Position numbers and translations under genes: made by a program. A stretch of DNA of 55,505 bases from Promethearchaeota archaeon (GTDB lineage Archaea; Asgardarchaeota; Lokiarchaeia; Sigyniarchaeales; SOKP01). The stretch lies in contig JAGXOA010000072.1 in the NCBI GenBank assembly GCA_019894715.1, positions 1 to 55,505 of the forward strand, in the 5' to 3' direction. The notes under the pieces were generated by a model. The model did no database searches. It was not told the DNA's origin and saw only the letters and a program-made list of their open reading frames with translations. How positions within the stretch are numbered: the first letter of the stretch is position 1; each line of letters begins with the position of its first letter. Of this stretch, positions 18,152-27,038 are shown piece after piece.

Positions 18152-19951
18152 TTATCTATTTAAAAATAGAAATCTTTCTAAATAGTATAACCAAATTTGA
18201 GCAAAATTATTATTTGTTATCATATCGTTACAATGTGTAGCAAAATAAAAAATTAATCTAATACAATCATTTCCTATACCTTCAATCGCTTTTTCGATTT
18301 GTTCTGAGTTTATTGGTGGGACTAATCTATCTTGAGTACCTTGAAATATTAATGCAGGAGGATCATTTAGAGAAACTAAATTACTGGGTGTAAATTTTTT
18401 AAAAGCAAGTGGGTTTGTTGTTGGGTCGCCAGGTATCAAATCCTTAAACTCAAATCTATTGAAATAATGCTCAGCAGAATTTGGGGGATAAAGTGGTATT
18501 ATTCCCTTTAATTTAATCGCATTTGAAAAATTTCCTGAAAAATAGGGATCATTATACCCAAGACCAATAACACTAGTAAGATGTCCTCCTGCTGATCCTC
18601 CCATAATGAAAACGGAGTCTAAATTTCCATTATATTCTGACGCATATGTTGTCTCAAGTTGTTTTGTAAAATTACCAATTTGATAAACCATATCATGAAG
18701 TGTAAAATTACCTTGAACATATTCCGGAGTCAAGTCTAATCCTCCATTTTGAAATTCCATTAATCCATATTGAATATCAAAAACAACATATCCTTGATTA
18801 GCTAAATATTTACTGATTATTGGAGTATTTCCTGTCCCTTTATCTCCAACTTTCCAAGCACCTCCATGAATTTTAATAATAATAGAATTATTTCCTGGAA
18901 GGCTTTCTCCTGATACCTTTGGATAATAAACATCTAAATATAGTTTAGTATCATTCTTTTCATAATATAATATATCCAATTCTATATTACAATCTTTATG
19001 AGGGATTCCCATAAAATAATTATAAATATTGAATTGAGATTCTAAAAAAAACCTACTTATATTTGAAGGAATAAAATTTCTCCAATTATCACCATATACA
19101 TCTCTAAACTCATTTTCTGCATGTATTATTGAAAATGGAGTGGAAAGAATTGGTAGTGAAAAAATAAATGATAATAAAATTCCCATTACTAAGATACCTT
19201 GTCTAAAATGTTTTCTTTTTGCTATTGATTTTATTCTCAAAAAAGAAAATTTAGATTTTTTGGTGTCATCATAACTTCTTGGAGTTAATTTAAGTATAAT
19301 TAGAGTGTTTAGAATAAATATAAAAATTAAAAATAAAGAAATTTGGGGTATGACGATTGCTAGTTCAGGGGAAAAAAATTCAATTGGTACTAGGAGAACT
19401 ATAACTGAATATATACCAATTCCATTGATAAAATAACAAATAGATTTTACTATTTTCTTTCTGATTGAATTAATATTTATAGGATTAATTGTTTCTTTAC
19501 TTTTTTTTTTATTGCAAGTAAATATTATAACCTCATAAGATAATTTTATACCTGAAATAGATATTATTAAAAATCCAATTATTTGGAATAAATAAGAGAT
19601 TGTAATTCCAATTATAAAGGAAGTTCCGGTAACTATAAGATTTGATAGGATTAAACTTGCTATTATTAAGAAAATACAAGAGGAAAAACTAAGAAGAAAT
19701 CTGTAAGATGTTTTATTTAGTTTTGTTTTATTATTTCTACCTTTAATTAAGAATCTATCAACTAGATATAAGAGAACTATATTCGAAAACCAAGCAAATA
19801 AGATAATGAATCCAATGAAACTAGATAAAATATTATTCAAATTATAGAAAATATGAGGAAAAATAAAGCAAAATATTATAAAATTGAGAACTAAATTTAT
19901 TTTACTATGGTATCGAATTATCTGAAAAATTGAAATCCTCATATTCTTCAT
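18152..19951 (-). CDS. Membrane-anchored alpha/beta-hydrolase (esterase/lipase, HSL/BD-FAE-like)
   Basis: 599 aa. The N-terminal ~290 residues hold about seven membrane helices. The C-terminal ~300 residues form an alpha/beta hydrolase that follows DVYYPK. It has the oxyanion motif HGGAW (about 361), the nucleophile elbow GGSAGGH (about 450), the acid region QGTQDRLVPP (about 546) and a terminal His in ATHCND (about 575). The catalytic domain is probably outside the cell. The fusion of a multi-helix membrane region to this hydrolase is less usual than a simple signal peptide. It is on the same strand as the permease, 60 bp upstream of it. Confidence 0.85.
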   Translation of the reverse strand: MKNMRISIFQIIRYHSKINLVLNFIIFCFIFPHIFYNLNNILSSFIGFIILFAWFSNIVLLYLVDRFLIKGRNNKTKLNKTSYRFLLSFSSCIFLIIASLILSNLIVTGTSFIIGITISYLFQIIGFLIISISGIKLSYEVIIFTCNKKKSKETINPININSIRKKIVKSICYFINGIGIYSVIVLLVPIEFFSPELAIVIPQISLFLIFIFILNTLIILKLTPRSYDDTKKSKFSFLRIKSIAKRKHFRQGILVMGILLSFIFSLPILSTPFSIIHAENEFRDVYGDNWRNFIPSNISRFFLESQFNIYNYFMGIPHKDCNIELDILYYEKNDTKLYLDVYYPKVSGESLPGNNSIIIKIHGGAWKVGDKGTGNTPIISKYLANQGYVVFDIQYGLMEFQNGGLDLTPEYVQGNFTLHDMVYQIGNFTKQLETTYASEYNGNLDSVFIMGGSAGGHLTSVIGLGYNDPYFSGNFSNAIKLKGIIPLYPPNSAEHYFNRFEFKDLIPGDPTTNPLAFKKFTPSNLVSLNDPPALIFQGTQDRLVPPINSEQIEKAIEGIGNDCIRLIFYFATHCNDMITNNNFAQIWLYYLERFLFLNR

Positions 19952-20043
19952 GATTCTTTCTTACTAGTTCCTTTAATTTAGTTATAATAGTAATATTGAA
20001 AAAAAAAATATAATAATTTGCTTATGATAATTCAATTTTAATC

Positions 20044-20886
20044 TTAGGTTTTCTTTTTAAGATACTGTCCTATAAGATAATAAATAACGAAAATTGCAAT
20101 AAAGACGATAGCAATAATCAAAAGAATAATATTAAATGCATTTGCTTGTTGTTCAATGACCTCAAGAGACATTGTGCTAAAATCAATAGGTAAAGAAATT
20201 GAACCTTCATTTATTAAAATACTTCCAACCCATGAATAAAAGAAAGCACGAGGAATAGAACCAATAAATGTTCCTAAGGTATATTTTTTTGCATCTATAT
20301 CAACCAAACCTCCTGTATAGCTTATCAAATCAAAGGGTATAACGGGTAATACTCTACTAATTATAATAGCACTTGTCCCATACTTATGTATAAATTTATC
20401 AGCTATATCTATAGCATTTTTTCCTACAAACTTTTCTGCCAAAGGTCTTCCTCCCTTTCTTGTTAAATAAAAGCATAATAAACCTGCTGCCATTGAACCT
20501 ATTATTCCCATTAGGCCTCCAACCCAGAATCCCCATATCATTCCTGCGGCAGATAATACTATTTCAGAAGGAAGTGGAATAATTAATCCTTGAAGTCCCA
20601 TAATTCCAATAAAAAGAAATGCACCACCAATGCTAAGTCTATAAATTGGATTTACAAACCATTCAACAACTATTCTATATAGGATTTGGTTATCTACAAA
20701 GATTAAAATATAGAGTAAATATAGCGAAATTCCTAAGATTATGACCATTATTATGATGAAAATAATTGTTTTCCTACTATACGATGAAAAATCTATTAGG
20801 TTCTTGAAATATTTCTTTATTTTTACTGAAAAAGGTATTTTCTTAGAATTCTCAACTGTGTTCTTAGAATCTTCCATTATTATCAA
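20044..20886 (-). CDS. VTT-domain (DedA/TVP38/TMEM41-like) membrane protein
   Basis: 280 aa. A hydrophobic helix near 40-65 is followed by the VTT core (about 95-235). It carries PLPSEIVLSAAGMIWG, GSMAAGLLCFYLTRKGGR, ISRVLPVIPFDLISYTGG and GTFIGSIPRAFFYSWVG, the re-entrant loops and Arg/Pro pattern of the family. A last helix at about 250-272 ends in a Lys-rich tail. Eukaryotic relatives are lipid scramblases (TMEM41B/VMP1), and bacterial DedA proteins act in lipid-carrier recycling. A lipid transport role is inferred from the family. The start may be the ATG at 20877 (MEDSKN) rather than 20886. Confidence 0.85.
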   Translation of the reverse strand: MIIMEDSKNTVENSKKIPFSVKIKKYFKNLIDFSSYSRKTIIFIIIMVIILGISLYLLYILIFVDNQILYRIVVEWFVNPIYRLSIGGAFLFIGIMGLQGLIIPLPSEIVLSAAGMIWGFWVGGLMGIIGSMAAGLLCFYLTRKGGRPLAEKFVGKNAIDIADKFIHKYGTSAIIISRVLPVIPFDLISYTGGLVDIDAKKYTLGTFIGSIPRAFFYSWVGSILINEGSISLPIDFSTMSLEVIEQQANAFNIILLIIAIVFIAIFVIYYLIGQYLKKKT

Positions 20887-20988
20887 AAATATTTTAAAAT
20901 TAAGTAATTTATTATAGTGTTTTTTGATTATAAAATTTAGTTATTATAAAAATCTTTCTCAACAAGAAAATCTAAAGTAGTTTGGATT

Positions 20989-21651
20989 ATGGAAGAAATT
21001 ATTGAAAATGTTTATTATATTGGAAGTTCTGGATGTGATATTTACGTTATTAATACAAAAAGCGAAGATGGTTTAATATTAATTGATTGTGGTATGGATA
21101 TAGAATTAATTAAATCAATCTCAGAAAAAAACCTAGATCCTTTAGAAATTAGGCATTGTATAATAACACATTGTCATATTGATCATATTGAAGCCTGCCA
21201 TAAATTAAAGTTACTCAATCCTATGATAAAATTCTATGCTCATGAGCTAGATTCAAAAGCTATAGAGGAAAAAGGATATAATAAGAAAACAGCAGCTTCT
21301 TGGTATGGAATAACATATAATCCAATAAAATTGTATAAGAAGCTCACTGGTGCAATTAATATTCTAAATTTAGGAGATCTTAAAATAAAATGTATTCACA
21401 CCCCCGGTCATACTCCAGGATCTATATCTTTATTCTTAGAAATAAATAATAAAAAGATTTTATTTGGTCAAGATATACATGGACCTTTTTCAAAAGAATT
21501 TGATTCAAATATAAAAGATTATAAAATGTCCATGGAAAAACTTCTCGATTTAAAAGTAGATATTTTATGTGAAGGCCATTACGGAATAATCAAACCAGAA
21601 TATGAAGTGGAAAAATTTATTAGATCCCACTTGGAAAGAAATGTAAAATAG
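20989..21651 (+). CDS. Metallo-beta-lactamase-fold hydrolase (glyoxalase II-like)
   Basis: A 220-aa MBL enzyme with the binuclear zinc motif THCHIDH (about 63-69), the third His in HTPGHTPGS (about 141), the bridging Asp in FGQDIHG (about 164) and a last His in CEGHYG. All ligands of a hydrolytic two-zinc site are present. GHTPGSISLFL is typical of glyoxalase II/persulfide-dioxygenase-like proteins; the exact substrate is unknown. Divergent from the VTT gene. Confidence 0.85.
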   Translation: MEEIIENVYYIGSSGCDIYVINTKSEDGLILIDCGMDIELIKSISEKNLDPLEIRHCIITHCHIDHIEACHKLKLLNPMIKFYAHELDSKAIEEKGYNKKTAASWYGITYNPIKLYKKLTGAINILNLGDLKIKCIHTPGHTPGSISLFLEINNKKILFGQDIHGPFSKEFDSNIKDYKMSMEKLLDLKVDILCEGHYGIIKPEYEVEKFIRSHLERNVK

Positions 21652-21733
21652 CTGTCTAATTTTTTTCAATAATGTGAGATATATAAATGTTAAATATAAA
21701 AAAAAATGGTTAAAAAAAAAAATTATCCTCGAT

Positions 21734-22064
21734 TTATTGTTGAATTCTTATTCGATCCTCATCATAACCCATATCGATAAGAAATTTTTTAATTTTAAAT
21801 CGATGGTCACCCATAAGTTCAATACTTTTACCCCTTAAAGTACCACCTGCTCCAATCTTTTTCTTAGCTTTCGTAAGAAGATCTTTCAAATCCGCATCAG
21901 TATTTCCTTTAAAAGAAATAAGAGTTACTACTTTTCTCCATTTCCTTCTATCGTTGGAAATTATAATCTCCTGCTCGTCAGCACTTAGATCTGTACATAC
22001 ACACAGAGTTTTAGGGAGTCCGCATAATGGACAAATTTCATCTTCGCTAATTTTTTTTTGTCAC
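21734..22064 (-). CDS. Translation initiation factor aIF1 (SUI1), 5' end disrupted in an A-tract
   Basis: The reverse strand encodes an archaeal SUI1 protein. It has an N-terminal zinc knuckle ICPLCG-LCVC, a middle WRKVVTLISF strand, and the signature KIGAGGTLRGKSIELMGDH before FLIDMGYDED. eIF1/aIF1 guards start-codon choice on the small ribosomal subunit. The coding frame runs from 22051 (an ATT codon) to the TAA at 21734. Upstream it meets TGA with no ATG, GTG or TTG. A natural start, GTG ACA AAA at 22064, is one base out of frame because of a 9-A run (22051-22059). One extra A, by assembly error or mutation, would explain this. A non-standard ATT start is the alternative. Confidence 0.85.
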
Positions 22065-22233
22065 GGTATTTTTTAATTATCTTATAAATTTTTTAACACT
22101 TAAAGAATAGAATATATTAAATTAAAACCTTTATGATATTTTTTCATAAAAATTTTAAAAATTTTTTAAATTTAATTTAAATAAAGAAAAAGGATAATAA
22201 ATAAAATAATTCTATCTTGTTTACTTTATATAT

Positions 22234-22386
22234 TTAGTCATCATCATCAAAATTATCGTCATCTAAATCCTCCCAGTCACCATCATTATTTTCATCAATA
22301 TCTTCATCCCAATACTCCTCCTCCTCCCCCTCCTCCTCCTCCTCATCATTCTCCGGACCATATAATAAAGTTTCTTTCATTATCAT
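22234..22386 (-). CDS. 50-aa hyperacidic mini-protein
   Basis: A reverse-strand frame from ATG 22386 (or 22380) to TAA 22234. A GGTGGT motif just upstream makes translation credible. After MKETLLYGPEND it consists almost only of Glu and Asp (EEEEEGEEEE, then repeated D/E/N with two Trp), net charge about -30. It has no fold signature and is probably disordered. The GAG-repeat coding tract (22309-22341) is prone to slippage. The aIF1 gene lies downstream on the same strand, 170 bp away. The function is unknown; metal, nucleic-acid-mimic or chaperone-like roles are possible for such tails but not shown. Confidence 0.6.
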   Translation of the reverse strand: MIMKETLLYGPENDEEEEEGEEEEYWDEDIDENNDGDWEDLDDDNFDDDD

Positions 22387-22688
22387 GACCACCCTTATCG
22401 TTCTTATTGTGTATTTTAGTTTAATATCAATACTTCTTTTTGAATTTTAGTATCAAATTTCATATTTAAATCTTATCATTTAGACCAATTAGAAACCACC
22501 TTCTTGATAAATGAAATATATAATGATTTTCCACAATTAAAAAAAAAACTGGTATCTTTTTTATATTATTTAGAAAATTCTATAGGTTAATATAATGAAG
22601 TTAGTATTGAAATATATCATATTAATAATTCAATTTTATTATGAATAACAGATAATTTTAATTTCTCTTTAGAATTTTTAAAATTATA
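22387..22688. other. AT-rich divergent intergenic region
   Basis: It separates the acidic mini-protein from the PHP phosphatase and must hold both promoters. I see only AT-rich sequence with several TATA-like stretches and no structured RNA. Confidence 0.4.
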
Positions 22689-23543
22689 ATGAAATTTGAA
22701 GATTGGCATACTCATAATAGTTTATGTGGTCATGCTGAAGGTCATATTGAAGAATATGTTAGATATGCTATAAAGATGAATATGGGTACTTTAGGGATAA
22801 GTGATCATTTTCCCTATGAATTTTATAGTAATTTCGAGCAAATTCCGTATCAAGGTTATTCAATGACTTTGGAACAAGTTGAAGAATATTTAAATACCAT
22901 AGAAAATCTAAAGGAAAAATACAAAAAAGAAATAGATATTAAATTAGCCTTTGAAATTGATTATATAATTAATCAACACTCTAAATTTAATCAATATATT
23001 GAAAAATTTAATAATAATATTGATTATTTCTTAGGTTCAATTCATATATTATCTTCAGATAAGGGTTTTTGGACAATTGATGATCCATCATTTAGAGAAG
23101 AATATGAAACTTCCTACGACACTATTGATGATGTTTATCTCCAGTATTATAATACTCAAATTGAAATGATTAATAAAAATGAATTTAGTTATGATATAGT
23201 TTCTCACTTAGATCTAGTAAAAAAATTTAATTATTTTCCTGAAAATCCAAACGTAATAATGAATAAAGTAATTGAAGTTTTGGAAAACATAAAGAAACGA
23301 GATCTTGCTATTGAAATTAATACAGGTGGATTAAGGAAAGAAGTAGGAGAACAATATCCAAGTCTTGATATTATTCAGAAAATATATGAACTCGATATAC
23401 CTATTGTTTTAGGATCTGATGCACATAAACCTAGCGAAATCGCATATAACTTTAAAGAAATGTTAGAAAATCTTAAAAAGGTTGGATTTACACAACTTGC
23501 CCATTTTGAGCAAAGAAAAAGATCTATTATTGATATTAAATAG
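22689..23543 (+). CDS. PHP-domain histidinol-phosphatase-like phosphoesterase
   Basis: 284 aa. The PHP metal motifs are present: WHTHNSLCGHAEG (H7, H9 and H15 region), SDHFP (about 39-43), FEIDYI (about 99), GSIHILSS (about 117), SHLDLVKKF (about 178), and the late GSDAHKP. This order fits the HisJ/HisK histidinol-phosphatase group of trinuclear metal phosphatases. No other his genes are in the window, so another phosphorylated substrate remains possible. Confidence 0.85.
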   Translation: MKFEDWHTHNSLCGHAEGHIEEYVRYAIKMNMGTLGISDHFPYEFYSNFEQIPYQGYSMTLEQVEEYLNTIENLKEKYKKEIDIKLAFEIDYIINQHSKFNQYIEKFNNNIDYFLGSIHILSSDKGFWTIDDPSFREEYETSYDTIDDVYLQYYNTQIEMINKNEFSYDIVSHLDLVKKFNYFPENPNVIMNKVIEVLENIKKRDLAIEINTGGLRKEVGEQYPSLDIIQKIYELDIPIVLGSDAHKPSEIAYNFKEMLENLKKVGFTQLAHFEQRKRSIIDIK

Positions 23544-23560
23544 ATGAAATAGGGATTTAA

Positions 23561-23880
23561 TTGTCAAAAAGAGATAACTGTGAAATTTGTGGAATAGAAT
23601 TACATTATCCTACTAATTAAAATGATTATAAAAGTATTTCATGTAATTTATGTAAAAAAGAATTCAATACAAACATATATTGCCTTGACGGACATTATAT
23701 CTGTAATAAATGTCACTCTAAGGAACCAAGTAAAATAATAGAAGAATTTTGTGAGATGACAAAATTAAAAAATCCGTTTAAAATTGTTGAAATAATAATG
23801 AATCACCTTATGACTATAAAAAATGTAATTTTTCTGAAAGAAATGATAAATGTTCTAAAGAAAAATGTCTTTTCTTCTAA
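23561..23880 (+). pseudogene. Decayed Cys-rich gene (DUF5714-like zinc protein)
   Basis: From a TTG at 23561 with AGGGAT upstream, the frame reads CEICGIELHYP, hits TAA at 23618-23620, then continues in the same frame with SCNLCKKEF and YCLDGHYICNKCHS. That is the C-x2-C and DGHYICNKCH pattern I associate with DUF5714-type domains. Near 23800 the sense shifts by one frame to PYDYKKCNFSERNDKC and KEKCLFF, ending at 23880. One stop plus one frameshift indicates a broken gene, or two sequencing errors. It converges with the epimerase gene 5 bp away. Confidence 0.55.
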
Positions 23881-23884
23881 TATA

Positions 23885-24787
23885 TTAAACTTTTTCAATT
23901 AAAAATTTGATATGTTCTTTAATCCTATCCCAAGAATCGAATTCTAATCCTAAGTCTGTTTTTATAGGAGACACGTCAAATATGGGGGGTACTGGACTAT
24001 ATCCTTCATCTACTAATTTAATATTACTTGAAGAATTTATTTGATCTATTGCTTCTTTTGCTATTTGTTTCCAAGTTATAAAATTAGAACCTAATCCAAA
24101 ATAATACCCTCTATTAAAATTAGTTTCTACTAATTTAAGATAGACCTTTGCAAGATCTCCTGCCCAAATAAATTGTGTTCCATCATATTTAGCAAGAATT
24201 ATATCCTCATTATTTTTTGCTTTTTCAATTATATTTTTGAATCGATCGTCCGATTCTATATCTGCTCCTTCAATCACAGGATTCCCAAAAGTATATCCTG
24301 GTCTAATAATATTACATCGCATAGGATATTGATATGATAAAGCATGCAAAAAAGTCTCACTTGATGCTTTTGTAGCCCCATAATAATCTTTTGGAGTTGT
24401 TTTAGTTGTAGAATTTATATCTATATCATATCTTCCTATAGCTGCTGTTGAGGATGTATAAATCAAATGCTTAATTTCCAATTCTGCTGAAGTTTCAAAT
24501 ATAGATATTGATGGAAATGTATCGTTAATTAGCATTGCAATTGCATCATCCCCCCAACCAAGAGCTATATGAATACAAATATCTTTATCTTTCAAATTTT
24601 CCTTTATAACGTTTTTACTAGATAATTCTCCTTTAACTATTGAAACCCCTTTTAAACTCCTTAGATTTGGAACCTTATTTGTATTTCTAGCGAGTATTGT
24701 AATTTCATGGTTACTATCAGAAAGTTCTTTTACAACATAAGAACCAATAAATCCAGTACCACCAGTTAAAAAAATCTTCATTTGCAT
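23885..24787 (-). CDS. NAD-dependent epimerase/dehydratase (extended SDR)
   Basis: 300 aa with the N-terminal Rossmann motif TGGTGFIGSY (8-17), an STAAIG strand (about 111), and the catalytic YYGATK (Tyr and Lys about 131-135). The C-terminal half is a substrate domain of the SDR-e type. It would act on a nucleotide sugar or a related carbonyl substrate. The initiator could be the Met at residue 3 (MKIFLTGG), since the first two codons are ATG CAA. Confidence 0.9.
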   Translation of the reverse strand: MQMKIFLTGGTGFIGSYVVKELSDSNHEITILARNTNKVPNLRSLKGVSIVKGELSSKNVIKENLKDKDICIHIALGWGDDAIAMLINDTFPSISIFETSAELEIKHLIYTSSTAAIGRYDIDINSTTKTTPKDYYGATKASSETFLHALSYQYPMRCNIIRPGYTFGNPVIEGADIESDDRFKNIIEKAKNNEDIILAKYDGTQFIWAGDLAKVYLKLVETNFNRGYYFGLGSNFITWKQIAKEAIDQINSSSNIKLVDEGYSPVPPIFDVSPIKTDLGLEFDSWDRIKEHIKFLIEKV

Positions 24788-25151
24788 TTGATTTAGTTCT
24801 CAATATAATATATTAGTTTTCTATTTGTATCCTTATTTTTTGAAAAACATCTATTGACAAGAAAATGTATATATTCACATCCATATAGTAGATTTCAATA
24901 ATATACTGAAAAAATATCTTTAATGATATAATGTGATATTCTATGCTGTTAATTGTAAGTATAAAATATATAAAAGATTTTTATTATTCTTTATTACTCG
25001 TAATATTGGGACTTATTCTTCTAAAAATAGGCTAAGCTTTTAAAATAACGATTCTTATGTTTTTATGTGGTTTTTTAGTCGTGATTTTTAGATTAATAGT
25101 TCTTTTATGGGATAATTCTAACACAAAATGTGCAAGAATTTAACGTTTTTT
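24788..25151. other. Intergenic region containing a broken mini membrane protein frame
   Basis: Apart from the candidate at 24943-25143, listed separately, the space is AT-rich with TATA-like runs and no other feature. Confidence 0.35.
24943..25143 (+). pseudogene. Possible two-helix membrane mini-protein interrupted by a stop
   Basis: An ATG frame at 24943 gives one hydrophobic helix (SLLLVILGLILLKIG), then TAA at 25033-25035. The same frame then stays open for 35 codons with a second hydrophobic helix (MFLCGFLVVIFRLIVLLW) to TAA at 25143. Two helices in one frame on both sides of a stop suggest a recently broken small membrane protein. In AT-rich DNA such hydrophobic frames can also arise by chance. 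Confidence 0.25.
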
Positions 25152-25970
25152 TTATATTTTCTTACTTCTTAACCAAGTTTCCATCACAAGTGCATTAAAA
25201 AGTGAGATATGATTGGCATCTTGAGTATGAAAAGCTAAAAAATTATTTGTCTTCTCTCCAATCACAGCAAATAATAATTCTTCTCCATCCTTTAGAATAA
25301 TAAAACGATCTTGTCCTTCATATAACCTAATGGAGATATTATCTAAACTCTCAAATTCTTCTAATAATTGAGTATGTTCATCTATTCCGGGATTAATTAA
25401 GGTTGATATTTTTAAACTAACAGATGATCTCACATCATATAAATGTAGATACTGTAGGTCTAATATACTTGGAGCAACAATCATAACATTATGGTTTGAA
25501 CTACCTAAAATATCTTTCATTTTATTTAGGATGTCATCTCTTGCAATATCAATATATGTAAAATCCATTATTTTTTTATCTATTGATTCTAAAGAAGAAT
25601 TTTTAATATTCTCAATCTCTGTTTCAAGTTTTTCAAATTCATCATCAGATTTACTTAACTCATCATTCAGGAGTTCTAATTGCTTTTCTAATTCTTTTAT
25701 TTTCTTTTCTTTTTCTTGTAAAATACTTTTATCAATTAGAGAATTTTCGATTGCGACCATTTGTTTTTCTTTAATTTCAATTGATTTTTGCATAATTTCT
25801 ACTTTTTGATCTTTTATATCTATAGAACTTTCCAAATTTCTCATTTGTTCATCTTTCAGTCTTAAGGATTCTTTTACTGTGTTAATCTGTTCATCCTTTA
25901 ATTTTAATGAGTCTTGGAGTGTAAGGATTACCTTTTCTTTTATAAGTAATTGCTCTTTTAATTCTTCCAT
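25152..25970 (-). CDS. Coiled-coil protein with C-terminal TrmB/PLD-like domain
   Basis: 272 aa. Residues 1-125 form a long coiled coil built partly of 14-residue repeats (SLKLKDEQINTVKE, SLRLKDEQMRNLES, SIDIKDQKVEIMQK, SIEIKEKQMVAIEN). Residues about 140-272 are a mixed alpha/beta domain (DDILNKMKDILGSSNHNVMI, ISIRLYEGQDRFIIL, FLAFHTQDANHI, ending METWLRS). They resemble the C-terminal effector domain of TrmB-like regulators, which is related to phospholipase D, but without the HKD catalytic motif. No DNA-binding domain is present. The partner is unknown. Confidence 0.65.
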   Translation of the reverse strand: MEELKEQLLIKEKVILTLQDSLKLKDEQINTVKESLRLKDEQMRNLESSIDIKDQKVEIMQKSIEIKEKQMVAIENSLIDKSILQEKEKKIKELEKQLELLNDELSKSDDEFEKLETEIENIKNSSLESIDKKIMDFTYIDIARDDILNKMKDILGSSNHNVMIVAPSILDLQYLHLYDVRSSVSLKISTLINPGIDEHTQLLEEFESLDNISIRLYEGQDRFIILKDGEELLFAVIGEKTNNFLAFHTQDANHISLFNALVMETWLRSKKI

Positions 25971-26276
25971 AATATTTTTCTCTAAATTTTTTAAATCAGT
26001 CTTGATAGTAATTAATTTCTTTTTATTAAAATATATTTCTGAACATCTAGAATTTAAAATTAATAAAAAGATAATACTTAGAGTTTAAAAATCTTTTTTT
26101 TTTACGATTTGATAATAAAGTACTAAAAATCATTTGCTTTATATTGGCATAGTACATTTATCTCAATATAATATTTGAATAAAATTACTATTGGATTTAA
26201 AATCTAAATATCTTTGAGTAATAATAATAAAAAAAAATTCGATAGAGTTAAAAAGATTTTTTTTTATTAGGTATTT
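25971..26276. other. Divergent AT-rich intergenic region
   Basis: It lies between the coiled-coil gene and the Roadblock gene. Two poly-T/poly-A stretches (26092-26103 and near 26230) are the only marked features, and the promoters of both genes must lie here. Confidence 0.4.
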
Positions 26277-27038
26277 ATGAGTGATAATTTAGAGGATAAA
26301 ATAAAAAATATAAGTAAGGATCTTACAAACCTTATTGAAAAACAATTAGAAGAATATCATGCATTACTTGGTATTGCAATTGGAACTCATGGAGGTACTT
26401 TTATATCAAGTAAGTTTAAAAAACAAATAAAAATGAAGGATCATGAAATTGCAGCAGCGAATAGTAGTATATTATTCTTGTCATCTAAATTATTAAAAAA
26501 CTCTTTAAATCAAGAAATTTCATATGATCTAATAACAGGAAAAATTAGAATTGTTCTTTCAATAATAACAAAAAATATTACCCTAATAGCTTTTCTCAAT
26601 AGAGAATTGGCTGAATTGGAAGGTGTGAACAAATACATTTTGAATTTAAAAGAATTTTCACTTAAAATTTCTGCAATCGTCGAAACTTCTGAGATTATAA
26701 AAGAAGAGATCTTTGTAGGATTAAAACGAGCTATACCAAATGCTTTAGTTACAGCTATTATAACTAAAGATGGGCTTCCAGTAAAAGTTCAATCCACAAT
26801 GGCAGAACCTATGCTTTCTGCTATATTAGCAGCGATTTATAAATTATCTGGAATTATATTAGAAAATAGTGATTTAGAATATTCTATTATATGTGGAGAG
26901 AATGGTTCGATTATCGTTCATGAGCTTGATGATACAAGAATACTATGTGTTGCCGTACCTGAATCTGATGATAAAAAGCTTGGCAGTTATATCGCTGAAA
27001 TAAAAACTATTTTGGACGAAGAATTAACTAAAAAATAA
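26277..27038 (+). CDS. Tandem Roadblock/LC7-domain protein
   Basis: 253 aa made of two Roadblock-type modules. The first (about 15-125) has GIAIGTHGGTFISSKF and a helix DHEIAAANSSILFLS. The second (about 138-250) has ALVTAIITKDGLPVKVQS then AEPMLSAILAAIYKL and SIIVHEL. Roadblock proteins are adaptors and regulators of small GTPases (MglB for MglA, Ragulator for Rag). Two copies in one chain could act as a built-in dimer. Its 3' end overlaps the convergent ATP-grasp gene by 11 bp. Confidence 0.75.
   Translation: MSDNLEDKIKNISKDLTNLIEKQLEEYHALLGIAIGTHGGTFISSKFKKQIKMKDHEIAAANSSILFLSSKLLKNSLNQEISYDLITGKIRIVLSIITKNITLIAFLNRELAELEGVNKYILNLKEFSLKISAIVETSEIIKEEIFVGLKRAIPNALVTAIITKDGLPVKVQSTMAEPMLSAILAAIYKLSGIILENSDLEYSIICGENGSIIVHELDDTRILCVAVPESDDKKLGSYIAEIKTILDEELTKK

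Noticed and set aside
22309-22341. CTC-repeat tract as a microsatellite or CRISPR-like repeat
   Set aside because: It is the antisense of a Glu run in a credible acidic mini-gene. There are no spacers and no repeat unit of CRISPR length.
25531-26088. Ser/Phe-rich plus-strand frames opposite the coiled-coil gene
   Set aside because: They are the antisense of the Glu/Lys/Leu-rich coiled coil, which naturally gives open Ser/Phe-rich frames.
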